64,000 nt of DNA from the NCBI GenBank assembly GCA_039545355.1, contig BCJJ01000029.1:372001-436000 (forward strand), in the 5' to 3' direction. The position numbers were made by a program, and so were the translations under genes. Numbering within the stretch: position 1 is the stretch's first letter; each line of letters starts with the position of its first letter. The DNA is from Trichosporon coremiiforme (Eukaryota > Basidiomycota > Tremellomycetes > Trichosporonales > Trichosporonaceae). Below, piece after piece: positions 42,462 to 55,140 of the stretch. The notes under the pieces were generated by a model. It was given only the letters and a program-made list of their open reading frames with translations. It ran no database searches and was not told where the DNA came from.

Positions 42462-42765
42462 TTGTAGTGTTGTGGCAGTCGCGGGCTTGTGGACCGTGAC
42501 TACTGCTGGTTGCCGTTGATGGAAATTACCCGATTCAGGCGATAGCTAGTGCCGGGCGAGCTTGAGGGCGGGAGCGGGTGGTGGGCGGGTGGATGGAAAA
42601 GGTGGTGTGGCGCTTATGGCAGCTGGTGGAAAAGCTGTCTGGTATCTAGAGCTGAGCTGACCGATGTAACCGGAGTGGTGTGGAGTAACGGTGCTGGATG
42701 CTGGATGCTGGGTGAGTGATGTGGGAGAAGGAGAGAGCTGGGGTGATGGCGAACGAGTCGTTCTT

Positions 42766-42775
42766 ATAAATATAG
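42766..42775 (-). promoter_or_regulatory. TATA-like element upstream of zinc-finger gene
   Basis: The minus strand reads CTATATTTATAAG across this site. It is the best TATA match in the long region upstream of the zinc-finger gene and sits before the proposed untranslated exon. Confidence 0.4.
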
Positions 42776-45700
42776 CGATGGTGTGTCGCATCCGCAGCAG
42801 CGCTCAGGTTGCTCAGGTTGGTCCGCACGGCACGGCGGCATACGGCGCGGGGACGGGGGCCAAGGTCGATGGCGGTGTAGTGTCGGTGAGATTGCCAGTC
42901 CAGTGTGCCAATGTGCCAGCCTGTCTGACGACCGGTGCATGCGGGGGAGGACGAGGGGAAGGCGTGGGGTGGCTCCGAAGCACATCACATGGTGCACGAT
43001 GCATTCCTTGGGTTCAGTGGTAGTTGCTGGGCTCGCTGTGTGTCGCGCAATTTCCAAACGCGGTGATGGGCAGTAGCCGAGAAGTCAATGAGTTCTAGCA
43101 GGGCGTCGTGAGGCCTCGGAATCGTGTTGAATCCTGCATCCTGAGCCTGAGTAAAGTGCAAAGGGGGAGCCTGACAGACGGTGGCGAGTGGGCATGAGCG
43201 GTACTGATCAAACTAGTGGGACAATAAGACACACGGACCACGGCGAAGGGACGGCGGCGAAGGGAGTCCCCTCTTTTTTCGCCCCGGAGCCGCCGCCGTG
43301 ACGGTGAGCGGCGGAGGGCGCGCGGGGGGGGGGCGCGGGGCATGAAGGCAACAGACGGTCGATTGGCTTCGCGGAAAGGGTCCGTTCAACGCGTGTCGCG
43401 GCGCAGATACCGGTGACCGCAAGAGCATGACACCCTGTCCTAGCGTTCTAGCGCACTAGCACATGACTATATGACACATGCGATGGCACGGGGCGTCTTT
43501 ACTCGCTTCAGCCTACCGCCGTGCCCTCGTCGTCGCCTACCGCGCAATACCTGCAAGCGTAGGCGACACGCTGCCCCGATCAGAGAGCTTGGGAGGAGCT
43601 GGAACCTGCCTCCCATGCACAATGACGTATAGTGCCTGCGTGAGCACCACGGGCACCACCGCGATTCACGATTCACGACACGTCTTCCTTCTGTGCCTCC
43701 GCACTTGCCCTGGCCATGATCCTAGATTGTGTCCCAGATTTGATCCGGGGTGCTTGTCTGTTTGCACGTTGGACGAGAGCTAGGCGGTACACTCGTTGCT
43801 TCCCCGTCGCACAGCGGTACCCACAGCACGGGAAACGGATGGACAGGGGACGCCGAACTGACTCTATAGCCGTGAAGCGCGTGAACCATGAGATGTCAAC
43901 CCACCTGCCGTTCAGGCGAGCTCAGGACAACACGGCACGCCAGAAACGTTAGAGCAAAACCTGCAGCAAGATCCCATGGAGCTATTTAGCCCTCTTGCGC
44001 GTTTTGCGTGATTACTCTGAATGTGATTTGCTGAAAACACAGCGTCCCCGCTACCGACGGCGCTAGCAGAACCTAACCCAGACATGTGACGGGCCTGAAT
44101 GCGGATAACCTGAACACAGTCCTGAGAGCCGGCACGCCAGTGGACACGAAGTGGACGTTTTGCCCTGCGCTTCAGAAACGAGCTGCAAGCGAGTCGGAGT
44201 GACCCCACGATCCATTCGCCTGCATCTCCTGCATGCAGGGCAGACTAGAAACGGTGGCAGGCATGGTGCATGACCTGTCCTGAAAGTCTGAGACTGCTGG
44301 CTGGCAGTGTGTGAGGGGTGGATCCAGGAGGCACAGAGGGTACGGAGGGGACGCTAATTAATCTAATTCGTAGCCCAAGGCTCAAACGAACGTACCCAGA
44401 TCTAAATTGTGCGGTCAGCGGGCGCTTCCCCGGGCACGCTACCGCCAGCAAGTGAGGCTGCCACTGCTCGTCAGAGTTCACGCTCCACCGAAAACCAGGA
44501 CAACGCCATTGAGCCCATTTCTGATCGCAGTGAATTCTCTCGTGGGGTAAGACGTAATACATGGGCGGACCGGCGTTCCGATGTTCTGACGTTCCGGGGG
44601 AGAACTCGTAGCATGTGCACCACCGCCGATCACAAAAAAGAGAGCGAAGCCGGGGAAGCAAGCGAGGGATCGTGAAGGAATTCAGAGTGCCGAGGGGCGC
44701 ACTATCTGCTAGCTCTACGGGTAACGAGCGGGTGGGCGGCACTGGCCGCTGGTGCATGTCAATGGCTTCAAGTGGTCTGCCGACACAGCTGAATTCGCCT
44801 GAATCGCCTGCCGCTGCGTGCTCAGTTGCACTCCGAAGCACTGAATGCGACTGAAGTGCTGAAGCATGAAGCACGACGAACACGCCTGAAGCGGTGATCG
44901 GCCTATGTTACGTGGGCAGGCGCAGGCCACGCAGCGACCAGAGAGCGCTCAAACATGCTCCGGTTTCTTATCGCGGCGCCGAACGTGATAGGCCGAGCTG
45001 TCTCCGGGCGGGTCTGGTGACATGCCCCCGTCAAGCTTCGATCGAGCCTGATGCACCAGCTGTGCTATCTCGGGAGCTCGCTTGCAGACGAGTGTGATTT
45101 TGGTGGCAGTTCGGGAGGCGGCAGCGTACCGCATTCAGATCTAGCTCACGATCGCCGCGTCGTCACCTCATGGCACTCACCGTCGCCGTGGCGCAGCACC
45201 CAATAAGTGCCTCGCTCGCCTCACGACAGCGCGGCCGAACTTCGCCGTCCAGTGCCTCCGGCTTTCACATAGAGTGTGTCGTGACTGGCAACTGTAGCAG
45301 CTCTCACGATGCATGCTTGTTGATGCGAGAGGGGACGAGGGGTAAGGGAGCCGGCGGGTGTCACCGCTTGCCTGCCCACAGCCTGCCCATAGAGGAGGCA
45401 GGGGACGATGTACGAGGGTGTCGCTTTGACTGCTCGCCTGCGATGCAACGTGGGGTCCGGGGGTGACCCTTTGGTACGGTTCCTGTACTGTGCGTACCGA
45501 CCCCGATCTAGCGATACCATCGGAGAGAGCGCGGAGCAACGATCGCACCGGATTTGAAGACGCCGTGTCCCCGGTGCAAACCTCAGGGCGGGCATCCGGT
45601 GCCCTAAGCTCTGCCAGTCCTTTCTCTCTGGTCCTTTCGTCGTATTCTCGGATGCAAGGTGAAGTGAGTGCAAGTGGAACCAAAAAAGAGGCTATGACGT

Positions 45701-47790
45701 ATGCTCCGTCACCTCCATCTAATCCACCGAAACCTGATGCAGACGCGATCTGACCGATCCACCGAACAGAGACAGACTGACACAGCGGCGTTCGGGTGGC
45801 GAGAAGGCGAGAAAGCGAGAAAGCGACGCGAGCGAGCGAGCGAGCGAGGGCGCGTCACACTTGCACGCCATGCACGCCACCGAGTCATGCCCTCTGTCAC
45901 AGGTCTGCGGCGGACCAACGAGAGCCCCATGCTGCAACACGTTTCGCACAGATCGTGGAGATGACCCCGTGGCTGCTCCTCGCGATCTCGGGTGGATCTG
46001 GGGATGTCAGACACACGGTGACTGCCCCTTCCCTTTACGCCCCTCGCGAGTGTTTTTCCAACGCCGCAGGACAAAGAGACCTCGGAAACCAGAAATCTCA
46101 TGGCCCGCCATCTCCGACCCTCGCGCCATGCACGTCACCAGTTCCCCCGAACTCCCTGCATCCCTGCACTTACACTGGCACACGAATGCAGCACTATGCA
46201 AACACAACGGTACGGAGTCGGGCAGTCAGACGAGTCTGAATGGTACGAATGGTGTGACACATACACACGCGCTAGGCATCGCGTGCGCTTGCTGGTAGCG
46301 GCAGAAGCAAAACACAAGCTTATCTGACCACCTCCACAATTCCTCGGTCCTCAATCCTTGAGGGATCCTCGGTGGGACCCTCGGCACTAGACGCTGTTGA
46401 CCTTTTAATCCGCGGTCGCGTCTTGGCCCACCGGCCATCCGCAGGCAAGCGCGGGCATCGCGGTCAGATGGGACCTGGGGGGACCTGGGAGCCCACGCGT
46501 CGTCCTAAAGTTAGAATCCTGTGCGGCAATTCTCTAAATCTATGCTTTGCTAGCTCGATTGCGTCTTTTTGTTCCGCCCTAGCATACACCATGCAGACCA
46601 TACACTACGGTGCTCTAGTGATTGTGACCGGAAATGTCCCTCCGCTCCTACGATCCAGCTCGATCACATGCACTAGCGACTGACACACGCGCACACGCCC
46701 CACAATCCATCTCCACCTCGGTGGTGCGTATCGTCTGCAATAGCTGCCATAGTACGCGAATAGAACAGGCGGTAAAGCGAGAATAGTCTCCCCACTCCCT
46801 CTTGTCGCGACTAGCATAGGATTGGGTTGACGTCTAAGGTGGCAGTTGGGACGAAACCGAGCTTGCACGATGGGGGACAATTGATGCCCAATGACCACAG
46901 AACAACTGGCACACTGACACTGGCACCCTCCAATGTGCTAGTAATGTGACGGGGTTGATGCCAGCTTGATCTCTGTGGGTACCGTGAACGCCGAAGCCTA
47001 AAGAGGACCCCCGGCGCACCCCGCAGCAGGTAGCATGTTTGGACATGGCGGGGGCGCGAATGAATGGGTATCGGAGCGACAGCTAGCGATAGCGGGGGCG
47101 CAATGTAATAAGAGGGCGCTCGTCGGCGCACCGAGCCTCGGTCACTCATCACTCACACGCGCATGCGCATCACAATCACACGCCTTTACCCGCCGCAGCG
47201 CTGTCACTCCGCTGATCCGCCGATTCAGTGTTCCGGCAGAGACATGCGCTTCTGCGGACTGCGGGGCGGTCATCACAACGTGAGGCAGTCCTCGCCATCT
47301 TGGCATTCGCCGTTACCAGATCTGCTGTGCTGTCAATCACGTCGTGAATGGTCGTAGTACTGTAGGGTGTGCATCGTACAACTTCGTCAATGGCCGCAGC
47401 GCAGCGTCAATCACTTCTTCAAAGGTTGCAGTGTCAGTGAGACTCTCATGTTTGTTGATCCGCCGCAGTTGTCATCTCTCGTCGCAACACACAGCGCTCA
47501 TCACGATTCACGGCCATTCGCCGATAGCCCAGTGTCATTTCGAATGGTGGTGCATGCATGGTATATGCTTACAGACATACAGAAGGGGGGGTTTATGTTT
47601 GTTTTAGCCCCGCTGGAGAGCAGGGAGTATTGAGAGATGCGAGATATGTTTTTATCTTTCCGGTCAAAGCCTGGCCGGAAGAGAGCCCCAGAGAAGAGAA
47701 CAAGATGATTTGGAATGGTGATTTGTGGGTGGGTGGGAGAAATGCTGATATTGATGGGTGTCGGAGTCGGACACATGATGGCGTGTACGT
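42776..47790. other. 5-kb gene-poor region
   Basis: Both strands lack any frame with a recognisable product or convincing splice chain. It contains simple sequences (a GCGA run at about 45826-45850, G and C runs at 43260-43340) but no transposon ends, rRNA or tRNA that I can identify. The right end presumably carries the 3' untranslated region of the mitochondrial RNA polymerase gene. Confidence 0.4.
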
Positions 47791-50700
47791 TTACGAGAAG
47801 AAGTACTTGGACTGCCTGATCTTCTGGACGTCAAACTCGCCACGCGGCGGCGTAGCGGGGATGCAGTCGAGGAAGCGGACGAACTCGCGGCCGTTGATCT
47901 TGATCGTCGGCGCGCCGTCGACCTCGGACGCGTTCACGCCCTCTTCGCCGGGCTTGAGGTCCTCCTCCTCCTCGGCCTCGAGGGCGGCCTCGGGGTCGGT
48001 CGGATCGGCCTCGGCCGCAGTGGCGGCAGCGACCTCGTCGTCCGTCTTCTCACGCTTCAGCTCGGCGAGAGCCTCGGCACGCTCGGCCGCCTTCTTCGAC
48101 AGCTCCTTCGCGCGGTTCAGCGGGATGTAGTGGTCCTTGTACCGGTCGATAAACTCCTCGCGCAGCTTGCCGATGATGTCGTTCGAGTGCAGGTGGATGA
48201 AGGAGTCACGGATGACCTCGCTCATCGGCTCGACGGTAGAGGCGTGCGTCCAGTACGAGTCGTGCACGGACGCGAACGTGATGTTGGCCTGGTTGCATGC
48301 GACGGCGGTGAGGAGCATGTGCGTCGCATCGAGCGAGTGCACAAAGTTGGGCGGGAACGCGGTCGCCTGCTTCTGAGGCGAGACCTCGGACGGCGCGTTG
48401 GGGTCGCTGATGAAGACGGTCTGCATCGACGTCATGACCTGCTTCTTGACCGGCTTGCGGTACGGCTGCACGACGGGCAGGCCGAGCGGCGATGTCCAGA
48501 CGACACTCGTCATGAGCTCCTTGGCGATGCGCGACTTGACCTGCTTCTTCGGTCCCGGGCGGGGGCCGCGCGGGCGCTTCGTCTCGCTGGCAGTGGCGTC
48601 CTCGAGGCGGTCCGCGGGGATTGCACGCGACACGAGTCGAGCAGTGTTCGTGAGCCAGTCCTGGATCGCACGCGCACCGAAGAAGAGCGAACCGATAGAG
48701 TTCAGGACCTTCTTCGCGATGTACGCCGAGGTGATCCAGACGTCGTCGGACGACATGTCACCACGAGCACGGAGCTGCTTGGCGATCTGGTCACGGGCGC
48801 CAACGAAGGTGACACCGTACACGGTCGTCATGACAGTCTGCTTGACGACCTTACGTCCGAGGGGGTTCTTTATCAGGAGAGCGGTCGGGACGCCCTTCTT
48901 CTGGTCCGCCTCGATCGATTCGTTGACGAGCGCAAGTACGGTCGAGTAAATGTCTGCGGGGCGGTCACCCTGCTCGAGGTTCACGGCCTTGGCACCGCGG
49001 ACGTCACCTCCGAGCGCAGCGTAGTGCTGCATACCGTTGCAGGTTCCGTCCTGGTGCACGGGCAGCGAGGACTCGAACTTGGTGGGGTCGCCCGAGCGGA
49101 GGGCACCGGCGAGCTCGTAACACGCGGCGAGACACTGCCACGGGTCCTCGGCCTGGAGCCACCAGCGCTTGCCGTCAAGCGGGTGGTCGGCACTGTCAAA
49201 GATGTCCTCGACGTGGTCCTTGGAGAACTGCACACGCTCGTCGAAGCTCGCCTTGTCATAACCGTACAGGTTCGCGAGGTGGATCTGGAGCCATCGGAGA
49301 CCGTTGTCGCCGAGCGGCTTCTTCACACCAAAGGTCAGGAGACCACGGCAGAGGTCGTCACCGACAGGGCTGAGATGGGGAGGGATAGGGTACGCACGGC
49401 CACGGAAGTCGAGGTTGTGGGGGATGTAGAAGACGTCGTTGATGTAGGAGCGGGCAATCTCCAGGTTGTAGTTGTACTTGCAGCGCTCGGCGTGGTTCTT
49501 GCGCTGCTGCAGAGATAGCTGCTTCATGGCCTGGACGTACTCGTAGCGCTTGGTTGGGTCGTTCGGGTCGTCAGGCTTCTCGGGCATGACGATCTCGCAC
49601 TTCTCAGCGGTGGCGGGGATATCGGCAATGGCGTCGCCGTCGTTCCACGCCTTGAGGACCACCTCGAAGACGTTGCGGTTAATGCGCCAGGGAGTCGACG
49701 AGAGCACATCAAGACCGTGGAACACAGGCTCAAGGTGGCCGCTCTTGCTCGCTGCCTCAAGGTAGTTCTTCTGCTCGACCGAGTCCTTGAAACGCATCAT
49801 TGTCGTCGGGATCGTGAGGTAAGGACCCTGATTCCAAGCCTTCCATGGGTTGGGAGGAACAAGCATGGGGAGGTGCTTAGGAGAGATGACCTGGCGCACA
49901 CTGTCGTTGGCGAGGCGCTTCGCGACAACCGGGTTCGCCTTGATGACACCGAGCTTCCTGCCACGCACGTACTCGAACGAGTGGGCAAAGGCGGGCTGCT
50001 TCTCGGTGACCTGCTCGCCGGTGAGGGGGTCGGTTCCGTGGCGAACGACGCGGGCGGTCTTGATGAGAGCCTCGACGAGGTGCGTACCGATGCTCATCTG
50101 CACCATTCCGCTCCAGGGAGGAGTCCAGACAGCGCGGAGGTCAGACTCCGGGCCAGCCGCCATAGACTGGGCAACGTCGCCGCTGGTCGACTCCTTTGCC
50201 TCCTTCTCGCGCTCTCGTCCGATCTCCTTCCAGGTGCTCTCGACGTTCAGACGTGATGGCTTCTGGGTCTTCGGATCGATCACCTTCTGCCACAGCCTCG
50301 ACTTCTCTCCGGCGATCGAGCGGATCATGTCCGCGCGGTACTCGGCCTCGATGGCTCGTCCAACACCCATGACACCACGGAGCAGCTTCATTCCATCGTT
50401 GACACCACCGCTTCCAATCATGCGCATAAGCTCAAGGATGGTGATCAGGGCGAGACGCTTCGGGGGGAGGGTCGAAAGGTAGAGGAGCATCTGGTCCTCC
50501 TTCATGCCACTCTGCGGTCCCCACCGGGTCGCCCGCGAGTCGAGCTGCTCGGGCTTGGCAGACTCGATGCGCTTGCGCATCTCGTCGATGTCCTGCTCGA
50601 GGTATTCCGTGAGGGCGATGTACCACTCGTGCATCCACGCCTGCAGAACGCCGCTCTGCATGCGCATCGCATCGGTGACCTCCTTGAGGTTGGCCTCCTC

Positions 50701-51822
50701 CATCTTGCGGGCAGACTCCTGGATCTCCTTCTCGGCGGCGTCGTAGGATGCCCGCTCGAGAGCCATCTGGCGAGCATACGTCGAGGCCGCGTTCGACAGC
50801 GGCGCAAGGTTGCCACGCAGGTTCTGGATGGCGAAACGAGCCTGGCCCTCCATGGCGGCCATCTCCTCGGGAGTGCGCTTCTTGACCTTTCCGGTAGACT
50901 CCAGGACGGGGCTGACCTCGGGGAAGACCTCGCGCTCGAGAACTTCCCGTTTGTCAGACTCCTCTCTCCGCAGAGCCTGGACAGTCTCCTTCAGGTCGCC
51001 ACGGCCGTTCTGCTCGGCGTACGTCTCCACCTCGTCGAAAGCCTTGTCGAGCTCGTCGCGCTGCATTCCCTGAGTAAGAGCGTCAAGACCAAGAGACTCA
51101 ATGTAAGGCGCAAGGTTGGCGAGAGGAGCACCGGCACTGTTTACGTTAGCTCTGAACTGGCCAACATGATGAGCTACTCACCTAACGGCTCCGGCAAACC
51201 ACGCGCGGTAGATAAGAATGCCGTCGTCCTCGGTACAGGGAGAGCCGACAGCGCGGTCGTGAAGCTTCTCCCACTCCCAAACCAGCTGCGATACCCGTCC
51301 GCGCCAAAGAGCGGCGAGATCCTTCTGTCCAGGGCGCGCCGCCTTCTCCTTGCCGAGCTTGGCAACACCACGGATGACATTGGCCCAGACAGAGGCCTCG
51401 GGATAGCTGGCCTTGCCAGTCTTGGCATCGTCTAGAAGCTGGGCGAAGATCTGGTAGGCTCGCGGGACAAACTCTGGTCGGCTGGAGCAGATGGACAGCA
51501 TCGCGATGGTGTCAACAGCTGATGTCGTCTTGTACAGCTGGGACTGCAGCGAGCCAGAGGGAGGAAGGACGTCCGAGGGAAGGGGAGTGGGGAGGATCAG
51601 GTTGTTGTTGCGGAAGGTCGGGCCGAGATTGTAGCGGTGCGGCTCGGGCTCCTGTCGCCGTCCGACCATGATCGACGGCTCATAGTCGGGGTGCGCCTCC
51701 TGCACGGCGAGCGCGGGCTTCTGGGCGGGGGAAGTAGGGGCGGTGTAAGCACGCGAGAGCAGCGCACGCTGCACGGAAGGGTTGGGAGCACGGCGAATAG
51801 TAGCCTTGACAGAGCGTAACAT
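47791..51822 (-). CDS. RPO41: Mitochondrial DNA-directed RNA polymerase
   Basis: Two exons (51182-51822, 47791-51136; 45-nt intron) encode 1,328 aa, close to yeast Rpo41. This single-subunit, phage T7-type polymerase transcribes mitochondrial DNA and primes its replication. The N-terminus is a mitochondrial targeting peptide rich in Arg and Ser without acids (MLRSVKATIRRAPNPSVQRA). The catalytic half shows LDFRGRAYPIPPHLSP, motif A with the metal-binding Asp in HQDGTCNGMQHYAALGGD (about residue 905), motif B in RKVVKQTVMTTVYGVTF, the insert with a Lys/Arg/Pro-rich loop (KRPRGPRPGPKKQ), and motif C with the second catalytic Asp in SVHDSYWTHA (about 1,170). The C-terminus is extended compared with T7 polymerase and carries an acidic stretch. 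The gene shares a 700-base divergent promoter with the ARMC8-like gene. Confidence 0.97.
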
Positions 51823-52522
51823 GATGAGCCTTGATTTTGGTTTCGGGAAGGTCGTGTGAGAAAGATCGGGGCCTGGGAAGGCGAGTGAGCCCCTTCTGGG
51901 GGATTGGGCGTGTGTGTGTGCGCCCCTTTTAGGTGAGACAGAGGATGAGAGAGCCTCGAAAAGAGGATGAAGAGGCCGTGTGTGGTCTCGTCGTTTCTTG
52001 GGACGGAGAAGATGGTAAGGTGAAGATGGGTAGGAGGAAATCGATCAAGCCGAGGACCCGAACGCTCGGGTGGTTCTCAAAAATCCATTCCAGGGTGATC
52101 TGCACGTGACGACCGGGTTGAATTTTGCCACCGCAGGGCACACACGCTTGCTTATCGGAGTAATGCGAGGGATAAGCCAGCCGTCTGGGGGAGGGCTAAT
52201 CGGATGACGTAGGGGTTAAGGAGGCGATTAGCAACGGAAGCAGACACTTAATCGTCCGGTACCAACGTCGTCGGCCAGCTGCGGTGGGAGCCAGCGCTGA
52301 CTGGGTAGGCGATGTGGAGAACATGAGCGCGCGTGCTCTATGACGCCAAGCACCACCCAACCACACCCACCCACCCACCCACTCCATTAAGGCTTGCCGA
52401 GACCACTCTACCAGGCAATCCACCATCCTCGGGCGACACCCGAAAGTTTTGCTCCTTCCTCCTCCACATACATCAACCAGAGAAACACGCACACCACACA
52501 CCACGTACACCCCGCGCGCGAC
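51823..52522. promoter_or_regulatory. Divergent promoter region, RPO41 / ARMC8-like
   Basis: About 700 bases between two divergent start codons. The + side before 52523 is rich in CCACCC and ACACAC-type sequence. No gene is supported inside it. Confidence 0.45.
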
Positions 52523-55015
52523 ATGACCACCGCCACCGCGTCCAGCGGCGCCGCTGTGACCATCCCCTCGGGGCCCCCAGACGAACAATTGCGTACGCTC
52601 AAAGAGCTCAAGAACGCCGTCATCGGCAACACCTGGAAGAAGGTCGAGTACGCGAGCGACGATGAACTGCTGCATTAGTGAGTTGTTTAAGGGTGCATGC
52701 CGCTGACTCTTTCCAGCCTGTTATCGCAGCTCGTCGTGCCGGAGACGGAGCAGCAGGCGAGCATTGTTGTCGAGACCGCGGTGATCCTGGGTGCTCTCGG
52801 GAGCGCAGGGGCGTTGACGCTGCGCCCGCTGCTGGCTGAGGGAGTGCCGGGGGCGCTGCTGGCGCTGGTCCGATGGCTGCCGGGACACGCTGCTGCGCCG
52901 CGGCTTCTCCCCGCCTTGCTTCGGGCACTGCGCAACGTGCTCGGCTCGACGGCCGAGGTTCTGTGGGGCCACATGTGGGGCGTTGGCGCTGAGCAGAAGG
53001 TCGTCGGAACGGGTCTGGTGGGAGACGACGTGCTGCGTCCCGCGCGAGTGCGAAGCAAGGCGAAGGCGGCGCAGTGGCGGAGCGATGCCGCGAACGCGCT
53101 CGTGCTAGTGTTCGAGGACGCAAATCGACACGCCCTCCTGTCGTTAATAACCCTGTACCCCGACCCAGCAGTCGTGCTGCCACTGTACCAGCTTCTGGCT
53201 CGCGTGATTGCGCTCCCGTCGCACCGCGAGCTGCTCGGCCTCTCGAGCGGCGGCAGCGGGTGCCCCTTCCTCCTCGAGCACCTCCTTGAGACGATCACCG
53301 AGTGGCATGACCATCGCACGAACCCGAAGCTGCTCGAGGCGGCGCTCGAGCTCGTCGCTGCGCTGGTCAAGGGCCAGCCGGTTATCGCTCGGCATATCCG
53401 GAGCTACAACGCAGCCGACGATGACGGAGGTGACAGCGAAAGCGGTGCTGGGGCGCCAGAGGTCATCTCTGTGCTGACCCAGCTGATGGAGACGGGAACG
53501 AGCAGCGTGCGAATCGCGGTCGCGAGCTGCCTCACGAACATCATCAAGGCCGACAAGGGCGGACACATGCGCGACCGCGTCAGCGACCGGCTCACGAACC
53601 GCAACCTGCTCGACGTCATCATCAAGCTCCTGCGCACAGAAGAGATCGAGGAGAGGGTGAAGTTGTGTTTCGTTTTGGGTGAGTTGGCCTAATGCTCCCG
53701 AAACTAACAATCAGCGGCACTTGTATCGGACGACGAGAGGCTGCAGAAGGAAGCGGCCGACCAGGGGTGCGCTTCGTTGCTTATCTCAGCCCTGGTCGAG
53801 GTTGACGGTGACGAGACGAGGGGCGACATGGGCCACGACGCGGCGTCGCGGATGCGCGAAGGCGCCTTGTTAGCTCTCGCAGCCTTGGCGTTCCAGTACG
53901 AGCCGACGCGGAGTCTGATCGCGGATGCGTCGCCTCCCGTCTTACCTCTCGTGTGTTCTGCCCTCTCCCACCCAAGCTACGGTGTGCGCGCCGCCGCGTG
54001 CCAGCTGGCGCGAGCGCTGAGCCGCACGATCGCAATCTTGAAGACATCCCTAGTCGACTCAGGCGTCGGCGAAGAGGTCGTGGAAACATTACGCCGCGAA
54101 GTCGCCCGGCGAGCAGACGAGGGCGGGGAGCTCCCCGCCGAATTCGACGTGACGGCCGAGGAAGAACTGGGCGACCGGGCATGGACCGTCGAGGTCGCGG
54201 CGACGGCGACGATCTGCAACCTCGTGACAGACTTTAGTCCTCTGCGCGCCAAGCTCGTGATGAGCGGTGGGGTCGAGCTCCTCGTCTCCCTGACGAGTAG
54301 CAGCTACGAACCGCTGGCGCTGAATGCGCTGTGGGCGTTGAAGAATCTGACCTACCACGCGTCCGAGACGCTGAAGGCGGACGTCGTCCGCGCCCTGTCC
54401 TGGCGCCGGCTCGCCGAACTCATCTCCCCCCGCACACCCCCACAATTACGCACGCAGGCGCTGCACCTGCTCCAAAACGTCGTCGACCAGGCGAGCAAAG
54501 CCGAGCTGAGCCGGACACTCGACGCGCTCGGGTCGGGTATCGCCGACGGCGTCCTGGACCTGGACAGGTTGGACGGGTCCGACGGGCTCGACAGGATCGA
54601 CGACGGGCCGAGCGGGCCGAGTGGGACGAGCGGGATGGACTCGATCGTTTCGGCCCTGTCCGCCGACGACCTCGAACTGAGGAAACCGGCGCTGTACATC
54701 CTCTCAAACCTTGCGCTCGGGAATGAGCGCGTGCGCGGCGTGCTTCTCGGTCGCGTCGAGGTGCTCGAGGGCATTTCCGATGCACTGGGCAGCAAGGTCG
54801 ACGCGCTCCGCGTGCCCGCCCTCCGCACGCTGCGGCATTTGCTCGAGTCGAACTCCACCAGCAGACGGCCTCGGCCCGCCGTCGTCGAGGCCATCAAGCC
54901 GTACCAGTACAAAGCGAGGTTGAAGGATATTTGGGAGAACTCGCCGAATCTCACCGTCAAGAGCCTGAGCCAGAACCTCCTTGAGATCCTGGATCGCGCA
55001 AAGGATCGCACATAG
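52523..55015 (+). CDS. GID5: Armadillo-repeat protein, ARMC8/Gid5 (Vid28)-like
   Basis: Three exons (52523-52677, 52717-53678, 53715-55015; introns 39 and 36 nt) encode 805 aa. ARMC8/Gid5 is the scaffold of the GID/CTLH ubiquitin ligase that binds the substrate receptor; in yeast the complex degrades gluconeogenic enzymes. The N-terminal motif LRTLKELKNAVIGNTWKK matches the start of ARMC8 proteins. The rest is a series of ARM repeats with typical hydrophobic helices, for example ALLALAALAFQYEPTRSLIA, VEVAATATICNLVTDFSPLR, LALNALWALKNLTYHASET and KPALYILSNLALGNERVRG, ending in LTVKSLSQNLLEILDRAK. An Asp/Gly/Ser-rich loop (about residues 650-680) interrupts the repeats. The assignment rests mainly on the N-terminal motif and overall ARM architecture; another ARM protein is possible. 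Confidence 0.8.
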
Positions 55016-55140
55016 TTGTATTCTGTATGCATGTGTATGTGGTGTATGGTACAACAGAGAGGTGTGTAAAACATATGACTGTGGGTGTGGTGTGTGTGAA
55101 AGAGTAGTGGGTTTCGCTGTGGCTATGGTCGTGGTCGGGA

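Noticed and set aside
45826..45850. GCGA run
   Set aside because: A short simple repeat with no array structure; common in GC-rich DNA.
48130..49518. 462-codon + strand open frame
   Set aside because: Antisense shadow of the mitochondrial RNA polymerase catalytic region.
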